A DNA stretch of 64,000 nucleotides from Compostibacter hankyongensis (lineage in GTDB: Bacteria > Bacteroidota > Bacteroidia > Chitinophagales > Chitinophagaceae): contig NZ_BAABFN010000020.1 in NCBI RefSeq assembly GCF_039541075.1, positions 62,001-126,000 of the forward strand, read 5' to 3'. The position numbers were made by a program, and so were the translations under genes. The notes under the pieces are model-generated. The model made no database searches, was not told the origin of the DNA, and saw only the letters and a program-made list of their open reading frames with translations. This document shows positions 8,913 through 16,843 of the stretch, piece after piece (positions within the stretch are counted from its first letter, which is position 1; each line of letters begins with the position of its first letter).

Positions 8913-10100
8913 TTACGGCAGCACGCCCAGGTCGCGGCCTACGGCGGTAAAGGCCGCTATGGCCTTATCCAGGTGCTCCTGTTCGTGTGCGGCGCTGATC
9001 TGCACGCGGATGCGCGCCTGTCCCTGCGGCACCACCGGATAGAAGAATCCGCTGACATATATCCCTTCTTCCAGCAGGCGCGCGGCCATTTTCTGCGCCA
9101 GCGCAGCTTCGTAGAGCATTACCGGTACGATGGGGTGTACGCCGGGTTTGATGTCGAACCCGGCTTCCGTCATCCGGCTGCGGAAATACTGTGTGTTTTT
9201 TTCCAGCTTATCGCGGAGCTGCGTGGTTTCGCTGAGCAGGTCCAGCACGGCAATGGAAGCGCCGACAACGGCGGGAGCCAGGGTGTTGGAAAAAAGATAA
9301 GGACGGGAACGCTGCCGCAGCATGCTGACGATCTCCCGGCGTCCGCTGGTAAATCCTCCCGAAGCGCCGCCCAGCGCTTTGCCCAGCGTGCCGGTGATGA
9401 TATCGATACGGCCCAGCACGTTCCTGTATTCGTGCGTACCCCGGCCGTTTTTGCCCAGCACGCCGGTAGAATGACTTTCGTCTACCATCACCACGGCATC
9501 GTAGCGGTCGGCGAGATCGCATATCCTGTCCAGCTGGGCAATGGTGCCGTCCATGCTGAAGGAGCCGTCGGTAACGATAACGCGCGTACGCTGAGCGGCT
9601 GATGCTTTCAGCTGCGTCTCCAGATCATCCATATCGTTGTGCCGGTAGCGCAGCCGCTTTGCCTTACAGAGCCGTCCTCCGTCGATGATGGAGGCATGAT
9701 TCAGCTCGTCGGAGATGATGGCGTCCTGCTCGTTCAGCAGCGGCTCGAACACGCCGCCGTTGGCGTCAAAGCAGGCGGCATACAGGATGGTGTCCTCCAT
9801 GCCCAGAAAATCCGCGATCTTTTGCTCCAGCTCCCGGTGTATATCCTGGGTGCCGCAGATAAAGCGAACGCTGCTCATGCCGTAGCCGCGTTCGTCGAGG
9901 GTGCGCCTGGCGGCTTCCAGCACGGCGGGATGCGAGGAGAGGCCCAGGTAATTGTTGGCGCAGAAGTTCAGGACTGTTTTTCCGCCCACCGCTATCGCGG
10001 CGCCCTGGGGAGAGGTAATGATCCGTTCTGTCTTGAACAATCCCGAATCATTGATGGCTTCCAGCTCAGACTGCAGCCGGTTGATCAGATTTTCGTTCAT
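8913..10100 (-). CDS. kbl: glycine C-acetyltransferase (2-amino-3-ketobutyrate CoA ligase)
   Basis: PLP-dependent alpha-oxoamine synthase that cleaves 2-amino-3-oxobutanoate with CoA to glycine and acetyl-CoA, the second step of threonine breakdown. Seen: the N-terminal NFCANNYLGLSSHP motif, DELNHASIIDGGRL, the cofactor Asp in VDESHSTGVLGKNGRGT (about 206-222), and the PLP lysine at about 241 in GTLGKALGGASGGF. At 395 residues the length matches E. coli Kbl (398). GTLGKALGGASGG distinguishes it reasonably from BioF and 5-aminolevulinate synthase. No threonine dehydrogenase gene is nearby; the zinc dehydrogenase at 58.9 kb is of another type. Confidence 0.93.
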   Translation of the reverse strand: MNENLINRLQSELEAINDSGLFKTERIITSPQGAAIAVGGKTVLNFCANNYLGLSSHPAVLEAARRTLDERGYGMSSVRFICGTQDIHRELEQKIADFLGMEDTILYAACFDANGGVFEPLLNEQDAIISDELNHASIIDGGRLCKAKRLRYRHNDMDDLETQLKASAAQRTRVIVTDGSFSMDGTIAQLDRICDLADRYDAVVMVDESHSTGVLGKNGRGTHEYRNVLGRIDIITGTLGKALGGASGGFTSGRREIVSMLRQRSRPYLFSNTLAPAVVGASIAVLDLLSETTQLRDKLEKNTQYFRSRMTEAGFDIKPGVHPIVPVMLYEAALAQKMAARLLEEGIYVSGFFYPVVPQGQARIRVQISAAHEQEHLDKAIAAFTAVGRDLGVLP

Positions 10101-10144
10101 GCCGACAAATGTAGCCTAATCTTCCTGAAAAAATTTTCAGGGAT

Positions 10145-10173
10145 GTAACATTTTGCAATGCCCTTCCGTCTCA
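10145..10173 (+). promoter_or_regulatory. candidate ECF-sigma-type promoter of the sigma/anti-sigma operon
   Basis: GTAAC at 10145-10149, a 17-base spacer, then CGTCTCA at 10167-10173. This resembles the bipartite GxAAC / CGTC promoters that ECF sigma factors use, and lies about 105 bases before the sigma gene. Self-activation would be typical. The match is by eye and based on one site. Confidence 0.4.
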
Positions 10174-10276
10174 CTACCGATGAAGCTGTTTTACAAGGCC
10201 CTGGTGCTTGTCCCTGTCCGGAACCCGGTTGGGAAAATGAACCGGAAAGCAGAACTTAGCGATAAAGAGCTACCGA

Positions 10277-10759
10277 ATGACCGAGCAGGAATATAACAGG
10301 TGTGTGGACCAGTATGCTGATCCTTTATACCGGTTCATCCTGAAAAATCTGGGTCATGCGGAGGATGCGCGGGACATCGTGCAAAACAGCTTTGAGATCC
10401 TGTGGGTCAACCACCGGACGCTGGAGACGGGCAAGGCGAAATCCTGGCTGTTCACCGTGGGATACCGCAACATGATCGATCACCTGCGGAAGCGCCGGCG
10501 GGTTTCCCTGACGGAGGCGCTGCCGGAGAGCGGAGTACATGAAGAGCCCCGCTATGCACTGCGGTCGGTGCTGGAGCGGGGGCTGAGCCGGCTGGGCACA
10601 GTGCAGCGCTCGCTGGTGCTGCTAAAGGATTATGAAGGCTACAGCTATGAGGAGATCGGGAAGATCACCGGGTTGAACGCTTCCCAGGTAAAAGTGTACC
10701 TGCACCGGGCGCGGATCGCCCTGAAACAGTTTATGGTCAGTATGGAAAACGTCTTGTAG
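10277..10759 (+). CDS. ECF-family RNA polymerase sigma factor
   Basis: 160-residue sigma-70 factor with only regions 2 and 4. Region 2 shows YADPLYRFILKNLGHAEDAR DIVQ followed by SWLFTVGYRNMIDHLRKRRR (the -10 recognising helix). Region 4 shows LGTVQRSLVLLKDYEGYSYE and the helix-turn-helix EIGKITGLNASQVKVYLHRA. The next gene, 20 bases downstream, has the layout of an anti-sigma factor, and the third gene is an outer-membrane barrel, so this looks like an envelope-responding ECF unit. It is not of the FecI/SusC type, as no FecR or SusC follows. Confidence 0.93.
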   Translation: MTEQEYNRCVDQYADPLYRFILKNLGHAEDARDIVQNSFEILWVNHRTLETGKAKSWLFTVGYRNMIDHLRKRRRVSLTEALPESGVHEEPRYALRSVLERGLSRLGTVQRSLVLLKDYEGYSYEEIGKITGLNASQVKVYLHRARIALKQFMVSMENVL

Positions 10760-10779
10760 GAATGAATTAAACCGAGAAC

Positions 10780-11805
10780 ATGAAGCCCATCAGCATACAG
10801 AACTATGAGGCCTGGCTGCTCTGCTTTGTAGACGGGGAGCTGGACGAAGCCGGCCGGCAGTCGGTGCTGGCTTTCCTGGAAGCGCACCCGGAGCTGCGAC
10901 GCGAGCTGCGCCTCCTGGAGGCCGCGCGGCTGGAGCCGGCGGAGGAAAGTTTTGGGGATAAGGCTGTTTTGTACCGGCATGCGGCGCCGGCATCTGCCGC
11001 CCCGGTAAAGGTGATCTTCCGGAGGCATTTCTGGATTCCCGCCGCGGCTGCAGCCGTGGCGGCTGTGGTTGTCCTCTCCCTGCTATGGTACCGGCAGCGG
11101 TACGCGCCTGCCTCGGGATTGGCTGTGCGGACGGCGCCTGCGCAGCAGCCAGTAGCCCCTGCTGCTCCGCTTCCTGCGCGCAGCGCAGCCGGGGAACATG
11201 ATTCCGGCTCATCCCAGCCACCCGCTACTCCGCTTCCGGGCAGCGCTGCGGCCCGGAAGGCGGTTACCGCCGTCGCCCGCCCCGAAACGGCGTCAGCTCC
11301 GCAAGCCGCCTCGTCTGAGCCGGCATCCGGGCGGAGAGCGGTACCGCCGGAACAACAACCGGCATCCTCCGTAGAGAAAACGGTCCGGACGGCAGATAAA
11401 AAAACCTTACCGGAGCTGAAGCCGGAAACGGGATCATTGCCGGCAGCGGCACCGCAGCAGGTACCCCCGCTGGTAGCTATGCGGGAGACGCCGGCTTCCC
11501 CCGGTCCGGAGCAGATAACGGACAGGCCTACCCGCCCTCCCGGGCAGGAGCAGGTGGCTGCTGCCCCTTCTGCTGAGGAGGCGGTTGCCCCGGCCCCAAC
11601 CGCGTCCGGGCTGCAGGAAGATACCCGCGGGCTTACCGCGCGGGCGCAGGAGCTGACGGATGCCGCCCCCGAAAAGATCGCTACCCTGAAAGCAAAGCTC
11701 GATCAACGCGTAGCGGATGGCTTTGCCGGCATCCAGAAAGATATATCACGTCTTAAAAAGAAATCGATCCGGATCGGAAACCTTGAGATCGCATTTAATC
11801 ACTAA
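10780..11805 (+). CDS. probable anti-sigma factor, single-pass membrane protein with Ala/Pro-rich periplasmic region
   Basis: 341 residues. The cytoplasmic N-terminus (NYEAWLLCFVDGELDEAGRQ) has the helical opening of Bacteroidota anti-sigma proteins, without an intact HxxxCxxC zinc motif. One membrane helix follows at about 85-105 (IPAAAAAVAAVVVLSLLWY). Residues 110-290 are low-complexity Ala/Pro/Glu, probably an unfolded spacer across the periplasm. The end is basic and helical (KLDQRVADGFAGIQKDISRL). Position straight after an ECF sigma gene and the topology support the call. Sequence similarity to known anti-sigma domains is weak, so the function is inferred. Confidence 0.65.
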   Translation: MKPISIQNYEAWLLCFVDGELDEAGRQSVLAFLEAHPELRRELRLLEAARLEPAEESFGDKAVLYRHAAPASAAPVKVIFRRHFWIPAAAAAVAAVVVLSLLWYRQRYAPASGLAVRTAPAQQPVAPAAPLPARSAAGEHDSGSSQPPATPLPGSAAARKAVTAVARPETASAPQAASSEPASGRRAVPPEQQPASSVEKTVRTADKKTLPELKPETGSLPAAAPQQVPPLVAMRETPASPGPEQITDRPTRPPGQEQVAAAPSAEEAVAPAPTASGLQEDTRGLTARAQELTDAAPEKIATLKAKLDQRVADGFAGIQKDISRLKKKSIRIGNLEIAFNH

Positions 11806-11816
11806 CCACTACCTGC

Positions 11817-12755
11817 ATGCAACATCGTATTTTAACGGGGGCCGCCCTGCTGGGACTCGCCCTGTGGACAGTTTCTGCAAAAGCCCAGGACAGCAGCGCA
11901 CACGTCTTTTCAGAAAATGCCAACGCGGACACCACGGGGAGGGCCGATACCACAGGAAAAGTTAGGTCCGATACTTCCAATTTTGGCATGTTCACGGTGA
12001 TACGGACGAAAAAAGACAGCTCGGGCACCTCCAAGCCGTCTACCCGGGTAGAGCTGGGCACTCCCCGGGGTAAAACGGCAAAAACAGCCGGCAACGTTTC
12101 CCTGCACTGGCTGGACCTGGACCTCGGGTTTACCAACTATATCGATAACAGCGCCTACGGCACGGCCGAAGTGAATGATTTTGCCCCGGTGAAGCCCGGC
12201 GAGGAAGCGGTTAGCGCCCAGCAGTTCAGCCTGCGTCCCGGTAAGTCGGTCAATGTAAATATCTGGCTGCTTTCGATGCGGGCAAACCTCATCCGTCATC
12301 GGCTGAACCTGAAGGCGGACCTGGGCATAGAGATGAACAATTACCGCTACCGGAAGAACATCACCTATGTAAGCGATTTTTCGAAGACGTATGTAATCCG
12401 GGATTCGGTGGATTTCAGCAAGAACAAGCTGTTTACCGAGTACCTTACCCTTCCGGTGATGCTCAACCTGGAGACCAACCCCTTTCATGTTTCCAATTCC
12501 TTCCGCATCAGTGCGGGACCGACCTTCGGATACCTGGTAAAATCGCGTACCAAACAGATCAGCGAAGAGCGCGGCAAGAAAAAGAACAAAGACAGCTTTA
12601 ACCTGGAGAAATTCAGGGTGGGGCTGCGCGGCGAGCTGGGCTATTCCTGGATCACCCTCTACGGCAGCTACAGCCTTACCCCCATACACCAGTACGGGCT
12701 GGATCAACATCCCTTTTCGATCGGGATCATCCTGCTCAACAATCCTGCCTGGTAG
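11817..12755 (+). CDS. outer-membrane beta-barrel protein (PorT/OmpW-like fold class)
   Basis: 312 residues with a signal peptide (ALLGLALWTVSAKAQD) and a mature part of alternating amphipathic strands that fits an eight- or ten-stranded barrel (LHWLDLDLGFTNYIDN, LNLKADLGIEMNNYRYRKN, YLTLPVMLNLET, FRISAGPTFGYLVKSR, GLRGELGYSWITLYGSYSLT). The LPVMLNLET-type strand and GPTFGYL are common in Bacteroidota outer membrane beta-barrel families. The mature N-terminus is a Thr/Asp/Ser-rich linker. It is the third gene of the sigma/anti-sigma operon (11 bases after it), so it is probably the sensed or regulated envelope component. No enzyme motif is seen. Confidence 0.75.
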   Translation: MQHRILTGAALLGLALWTVSAKAQDSSAHVFSENANADTTGRADTTGKVRSDTSNFGMFTVIRTKKDSSGTSKPSTRVELGTPRGKTAKTAGNVSLHWLDLDLGFTNYIDNSAYGTAEVNDFAPVKPGEEAVSAQQFSLRPGKSVNVNIWLLSMRANLIRHRLNLKADLGIEMNNYRYRKNITYVSDFSKTYVIRDSVDFSKNKLFTEYLTLPVMLNLETNPFHVSNSFRISAGPTFGYLVKSRTKQISEERGKKKNKDSFNLEKFRVGLRGELGYSWITLYGSYSLTPIHQYGLDQHPFSIGIILLNNPAW

Positions 12756-13109
12756 ACGAAGACGATAATCTTTCTTCCGGTTCGATGGACTAACGGCCCC
12801 TGCGGCACGGTCCGGCCTCGCGGAAGGCGACAAGGGAGCAGATCTGCCCCCTTGTCTGTCAAAACAAGCCACACCTATCGGTTCGTTGCCATTCTTGATC
12901 TTTGTTCCCCCCGGCTCTTTCCCGTGCCTGCGCCGGAGCGCTGTGTTTACATCACGGCATCTTTGGTTTATGTCGCGGTATCCGAAGCGGCGATTTATTT
13001 TTCATATACGGCTTCTGTACGGTTACGGATTTCCGCAAGGCGAAACAATAAAATGGAAATGTAAGGTCGATGGATAAGCAGGCCGGGGAATGAAACATGT
13101 CCGGGTTTG
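12756..13109. other. convergent intergenic region
   Basis: 354 bases between the convergent barrel gene and the ChaN-like gene. It holds the palindrome at 12829-12856 and otherwise nothing I recognise. Frames of 60-70 codons in it have no family features. Confidence 0.5.
12829..12856. repeat. 28-base near-perfect palindrome
   Basis: GACAAGGG at 12829-12836 pairs with CCCTTGTC at 12849-12856. The centre contains the ten-base palindrome GCAGATCTGC, with one A/C mismatch between the parts. No T-run follows on either strand, so it is not a standard terminator. It may end transcripts from both sides or bind a dimeric protein. Confidence 0.6.
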
Positions 13110-14006
13110 TCAGGGCCGGTGCGACGGCTCCGCCGCCGCGCGCGTGAGGATGACAAAATCTGCCAGGGTCTTGTAAGTATCCCAGCTTGGCTGGTCAAAG
13201 TCTTCCGCCCGGAAGCAGCTGATGGTCAGCAGCGGCCGCCGCAGGCGCCGGAGCCGCTCGGCAAGACCGGTATGGTCGTCGCTGTGAAAGCGACCGTTCA
13301 GCTGCAGCACCGTAGCGCGGCGATGGCGCTTCAGGGCTTTTTTTATGGAGTAGGCCATGGTGGCATCCCAGAGGTTCTGCGATTCGTACAGGTGCATGCC
13401 GGGCATCACATGTCCGCCCATGGCTTCAAGGAATTTTTGTGCGTAGGGGCCGGAGAGCGTATCTATCGGCAGGGGGCCGATCCATTGCCGGGCGCTGCGG
13501 TCCAGCCGGTAGAGGGCTGTCAGCCCTTTCCGGGCCACGAGGTTGACATACCGGGCGGGCGCGTTGGCGGCAATGACGGGGATGTGATGGTCTTTGGCCC
13601 GTTCGATCAGGGGCCGGTAATCCGCATAATTATCCCAGGCGCGGGCTTCGCTGCGGAAGTTTTTTTCGCTGATGATGTCTTTTAGGTATTCGTCGAGCAC
13701 GGGCTGCACATCGCGCTCAAACATTTCCATGGAAAGCAGGAGATGTTTTCCGAAACGGGCATACAGCTGCTGCAGGAGCGAATCTTCCAGCCGGTGGCCG
13801 GTAGCGTCGTCGTGCTGCTCCCCGAACAGCAGGATGCTCCTTTGCGGAATGCGGCTTACCAGCTCGCCGAAGCTGATCTCCCTGCCGGCTTTGACGTCAT
13901 AGATCCGGTAAGCCTGCCCAGCCGTTGCGGTTTGCGCCCGGACGCCGGGTAAGGCAGACAGCAGGGCCAGAAGCAGAAATAGCAGATATTTGATTGATTT
14001 GATGAT
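13110..14006 (-). CDS. ChaN-like (Tiki/TraB superfamily) exported protein, start codon not found
   Basis: Member of the haem-binding uptake ChaN family. The reading frame shows a full signal peptide (YLLFLLLALLSALPGVRAQ), then ILLFGEQHDDATGHRLED with the family's GExHDD motif, LLSMEMFERDVQPVLDEY, and the late LNGRFHSDDHTGLAERL with its His. The first in-frame ATG lies at 13730, inside the domain after the GExHDD motif, so it cannot be the true start. Upstream the frame stays open to the TAA at 14052-14054 with no ATG, GTG or TTG. The signal peptide is preceded by a CAAAT-rich repeat. The 5' boundary given is nominal (ATC-ATC-AAA-TCA). The gene either uses a non-standard start such as ATT, or has lost its start. 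Confidence 0.75.
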   Translation of the reverse strand: MIKSIKYLLFLLLALLSALPGVRAQTATAGQAYRIYDVKAGREISFGELVSRIPQRSILLFGEQHDDATGHRLEDSLLQQLYARFGKHLLLSMEMFERDVQPVLDEYLKDIISEKNFRSEARAWDNYADYRPLIERAKDHHIPVIAANAPARYVNLVARKGLTALYRLDRSARQWIGPLPIDTLSGPYAQKFLEAMGGHVMPGMHLYESQNLWDATMAYSIKKALKRHRRATVLQLNGRFHSDDHTGLAERLRRLRRPLLTISCFRAEDFDQPSWDTYKTLADFVILTRAAAEPSHRP

Positions 14007-14051
14007 TTGGCAATTTGGTAATTTGATGATGATAATGGGTAATTTGGCAAT
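13986..14051. repeat. CAAAT/ATTTG low-complexity repeat abutting the ChaN-like gene
   Basis: The minus strand reads as repeats of CAAATTACCAAATTGCC and AAATCATCAAATCA. Similar tracts occur at 14114-14150, beside the stop codon of the next gene, and at 18316-18343. Such ATTTGATGATTTGG tracts are common between genes in Bacteroidota. Their function is unknown. Confidence 0.65.
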
Positions 14052-14098
14052 TTACTTCGTGCTCAATGTTTTTTATTTGTCTCCGTGAAGGCTTCGTC

Positions 14099-14120
14099 TT
14101 TGATAATAGTAATTATCAAA
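14099..14120. repeat. AT-rich perfect inverted repeat between metB-like and ChaN-like genes
   Basis: TTTGATAAT and ATTATCAAA, nine bases each, flank a four-base AGTA loop. It lies 25 bases downstream of the stop of the minus-strand trans-sulfuration gene. There is no GC in the stem base and no clear T-run, so at best it is a weak transcript-end hairpin. Confidence 0.5.
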
Positions 14121-14144
14121 TCAGCATATCCTCAAATTGTCAAA

Positions 14145-15284
14145 TCATTCAATCGCTTGCCGGAGATCGGCGATCAGGTCTTCGGCGTCTTCGATCCCCA
14201 CGCTGAGCCGGATCAGGGAATCGGCCAGGCCGTTGCGGATGCGGTCTTCCCGGGGAATCGAGGCATGGGTCATGGATGCAGGATGACCGATCAGCGATTC
14301 CACCCCTCCCAGCGATTCGGCCAGGGAGAAGATCCTGGTGGAAGACAGTACCCGGAAAGCGTTTTCCATACGGTCGTCCTTCAGGGTAAACGACATCATG
14401 CCGCCGAAGCCGCGCATCTGCTTTTGAGCGATGGCATGATTGGGATGATCCTCGAACCCGCACCAATACACCTTATCCACGCCGGGATGGCTGCGCAGGA
14501 AGCGGGCCACGGCGGCGCCGTTTTCGCTGTGCTGCCGCATCCGTACATGCAGGGTTTTGATGCCCCTGAGCACCAGCCAGCAATCGTGCGGACCGGGAAC
14601 GGCGCCGCAGCTGTTCTGGAAAAAGTGCAGCTGTTCCGCCAGGGCATCGTCTTTTACGATCGCCGCGCCCAGCACCACATCGCTGTGTCCGCCCAGGTAT
14701 TTGGTAGCGGAATGGACCACGATGTCGGCGCCCAGCTCCAGCGGGTTCTGCAAGTAGGGCGAAGCAAAAGTATTGTCTACACACAACAGCAGCTTGTGCC
14801 GGTGAGCCGTCTCCGCTGCAGCGGCAATGTCCACGATATGCATCAGCGGGTTGGTGGGCGTTTCCACCCAGACCAGCTTCGTATGTTCGTTTACGTAGTT
14901 GCTGATATTGGCGGCATCGTGCATGTCGATAAAATGAAACTTCACGCCGTAACGGGCTACCACCTTGGTAAACAGCCGGTAGGTGCCGCCGTACATGTCG
15001 TTGCCTGCGATTACCTCATCCCCCGGCTGCAGCAGCCGGAGAATGGCGTCGGTAGCGGCCATGCCGCTGCCGAAGCAGATGCCGTGCTTCCCGTTCTCGA
15101 TAGCGGCCAGGGCGGCCTCCAGGGCATGGCGCGTAGGATTCTGCGTACGCGCATATTCATACCCCTTGTGCTCGCCGGGGGCGGCCTGCACATAGGTGGA
15201 GGTCTGGAAAATGGGGGTCATGATGGCGCCGGTGGAGGGGTCGGGCTCCACGCCGGCATGTATCAGTTTCGTGGCCAGTTGCAT
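14145..15284 (-). CDS. cystathionine gamma-synthase/gamma-lyase family PLP enzyme
   Basis: Trans-sulfuration enzyme of the Cys/Met metabolism PLP family. Seen: the N-terminal TKLIHAGVEPDPSTGAIMTP with IFQTSTYVQ, the phosphate-binding FGSGMAATDAIL, the Tyr of NDMYGGTYRLF, the cofactor Asp in LLCVDNTFASPYLQNP, and the PLP lysine in VVHSATKYLGGHSDVV. The C-terminus has the family SLGGVESLIGHPASMTHASI. At 379 residues the length is standard. Synthase (MetB) and lyase (CGL) cannot be separated safely by eye; EYARTQNPTRHALE occurs in both. It is followed by the ChaN-like gene after about 90 bases of repeat DNA. Confidence 0.92.
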   Translation of the reverse strand: MQLATKLIHAGVEPDPSTGAIMTPIFQTSTYVQAAPGEHKGYEYARTQNPTRHALEAALAAIENGKHGICFGSGMAATDAILRLLQPGDEVIAGNDMYGGTYRLFTKVVARYGVKFHFIDMHDAANISNYVNEHTKLVWVETPTNPLMHIVDIAAAAETAHRHKLLLCVDNTFASPYLQNPLELGADIVVHSATKYLGGHSDVVLGAAIVKDDALAEQLHFFQNSCGAVPGPHDCWLVLRGIKTLHVRMRQHSENGAAVARFLRSHPGVDKVYWCGFEDHPNHAIAQKQMRGFGGMMSFTLKDDRMENAFRVLSSTRIFSLAESLGGVESLIGHPASMTHASIPREDRIRNGLADSLIRLSVGIEDAEDLIADLRQAIE

Positions 15285-15468
15285 ACGGCTGTATATTGTT
15301 TTTTGAACGTCCGGGAGCAGGCCCGCAACGCCGGGGTGATAAAAAACCGCAGCCGGCAGACGGGAATGGCCGTGCCGGCAAAATCTTTTCAGCGGCCGCG
15401 CGGGCAGGGCTCGCGCGATGATTAAAACGAGGGCAAAGGTATTAAGACTTCCGCGGTTTTCCAGCGCG

Positions 15469-16005
15469 TTATTGGGCGACGACGGCTTTTATGATCTCCT
15501 CGCTCATGGGATTGACCTTTGAGGGGAAGACGGCCACCAGCTCGCCGGATTCGTTGAGCAGGTATTTGTGAAAGTTCCATTGCGGCACCGAGGGATCCAG
15601 CCCTTTCTTTTGGGCCTGGCCTTCCAGCCACTGGTATATCGGAGCGGTATCCTCTCCTTTTACGGAGACCTTGGCGGCCATCGGAAAGGTAATCTGGTAG
15701 TTGTTCGTACAGAACTGGGATATCTCCTTGTTGGTTCCCGGCTCCTGGTGACCGAAGTTATTGGCGGGAAAGCCCACGATCACCAGCTTGCCTTCAAAGC
15801 GTTTGTAAAGCTTTTCCAGGTCGGCATACTGCGGTGTAAAACCGCATTTGGAAGCGGTGTTGACGACGAGTATCTTTTTTCCTTTGAACTGGGAAAAATC
15901 AATCTGTTGCCCGGACAGCCCGGGTACCTTGAAGCTGTAGATGTTATCTTTCATTTGCGGGGGCATGGCGAACAGCAGTGCGGAAAGGCAAAGTAAGCGA
16001 AGCAT
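15469..16005 (-). CDS. glutathione peroxidase family protein, exported
   Basis: Thioredoxin-fold peroxidase of the GPx family, probably thioredoxin-dependent as in most bacteria. The start chosen (MLRLLCLSALLFAMPPQ) gives a short signal peptide; an upstream in-frame start would add 13 residues and looks less natural. The catalytic Cys lies in VVNTASKCGFTPQYADLEKL, the Gln-position motif reads GFPANNFGHQEPGTNKEI (Asn replaces the usual Gln), and the Trp is in VPQWNFHKYLLNESGE. These form the tetrad region of the family. It is a Cys and not a seleno enzyme. It lies between comF and metB-like genes on the same strand, with gaps near 95 and 185 bases. Confidence 0.92.
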   Translation of the reverse strand: MLRLLCLSALLFAMPPQMKDNIYSFKVPGLSGQQIDFSQFKGKKILVVNTASKCGFTPQYADLEKLYKRFEGKLVIVGFPANNFGHQEPGTNKEISQFCTNNYQITFPMAAKVSVKGEDTAPIYQWLEGQAQKKGLDPSVPQWNFHKYLLNESGELVAVFPSKVNPMSEEIIKAVVAQ

Positions 16006-16099
16006 AACGAATCGGATTAAAAAAATAAGAGATGCCGGACACACGGGTCATACCACACGCTAAATTAACGGATAATCTGCATAAAAAGTTGCCTTCCGG

Positions 16100-16804
16100 C
16101 TACAATTCGCCGGCATAGGCCAGGGTGGCGATGCTGAGCCGGGCGCCGGGGGCCGCAGAGAGGACGGCGGCGCAGGCATCCAGCGTTGCGCCGGTGGTCA
16201 GCACATCGTCCACCAGCAGGATATGCGCTCCGGCCACGGCCTCCGGCTTGCTGAGCGCAAAGGCGTCCGCCATATTTTCCCAGCGCGCAGTCCGGGAGCG
16301 CCGGGTCTGGGTGCCGGTGTTCTTGGTGCGCCGTAATACATCGGAGGCACACGGCCGGCAGAGCACGCCGGCAATGCCTTCCGCCAGCAGGGCCGCCTGG
16401 TTGTAACCCCGTTGTCTTTGCCGGCGCCGGTGCAGCGGTACCGGTACGACGAGGGTCACCGGCCCGAAGGAAGAGTCTTCCTGCAGGACCTTGCCCATAC
16501 AGCCGCCCAGGTAAAGGGCAAGATCGCGCCGCCCCCTGTACTTGCAGTCATGGACGAGCTTTTGCAGCAGCCCTGTTTTGGCAAAATAAAAGACCGCGGT
16601 GGCGGCCTGTACCGGCGTACGCCCCCAGAAGACCTTTTCGACCGGATTGCCGGTGCCGCCCCGAAAGCCGGTGTAGGGCAGCCGTGCGCTGCAGCGCGCG
16701 CAGATGCGTGCGTCGTGCTGCCGCAGGGTTTCCCCGCATCCCGGACAGCTGTCCGGGAAAAAAAGCTGCAGCACGTCGGTCCATAAGCGGAAAGAAAGGG
16801 ACAT
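16100..16804 (-). CDS. comF: ComF family phosphoribosyltransferase
   Basis: ComF/GntX-type protein linked in other bacteria to DNA uptake and recombination. The N-terminus has a double zinc knuckle (FPDSCPGCGETL and ICARCSARL). The C-terminal half is a type I PRTase domain with the PRPP loop ILLVDDVLTTGATLDAC (about 198-214) and LVVPVPLHRRRQRQRGYNQA before it. At 234 residues the length is normal. It follows radA by 39 bases on the same strand. A pairing of radA and comF fits a role in processing incoming DNA, but natural competence in this organism is not shown. Confidence 0.93.
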   Translation of the reverse strand: MSLSFRLWTDVLQLFFPDSCPGCGETLRQHDARICARCSARLPYTGFRGGTGNPVEKVFWGRTPVQAATAVFYFAKTGLLQKLVHDCKYRGRRDLALYLGGCMGKVLQEDSSFGPVTLVVPVPLHRRRQRQRGYNQAALLAEGIAGVLCRPCASDVLRRTKNTGTQTRRSRTARWENMADAFALSKPEAVAGAHILLVDDVLTTGATLDACAAVLSAAPGARLSIATLAYAGEL

Positions 16805-16843
16805 GACAGCGCGGATATAAGCAGAAGGGGAAAACGGTCGCGC

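Noticed and set aside
14085..15425. 446-codon plus-strand frame opposite the cystathionine gamma-synthase-like gene
   Set aside because: Shadow of a clear PLP enzyme. The His/Gly/Val-rich composition is typical of reversed codons.
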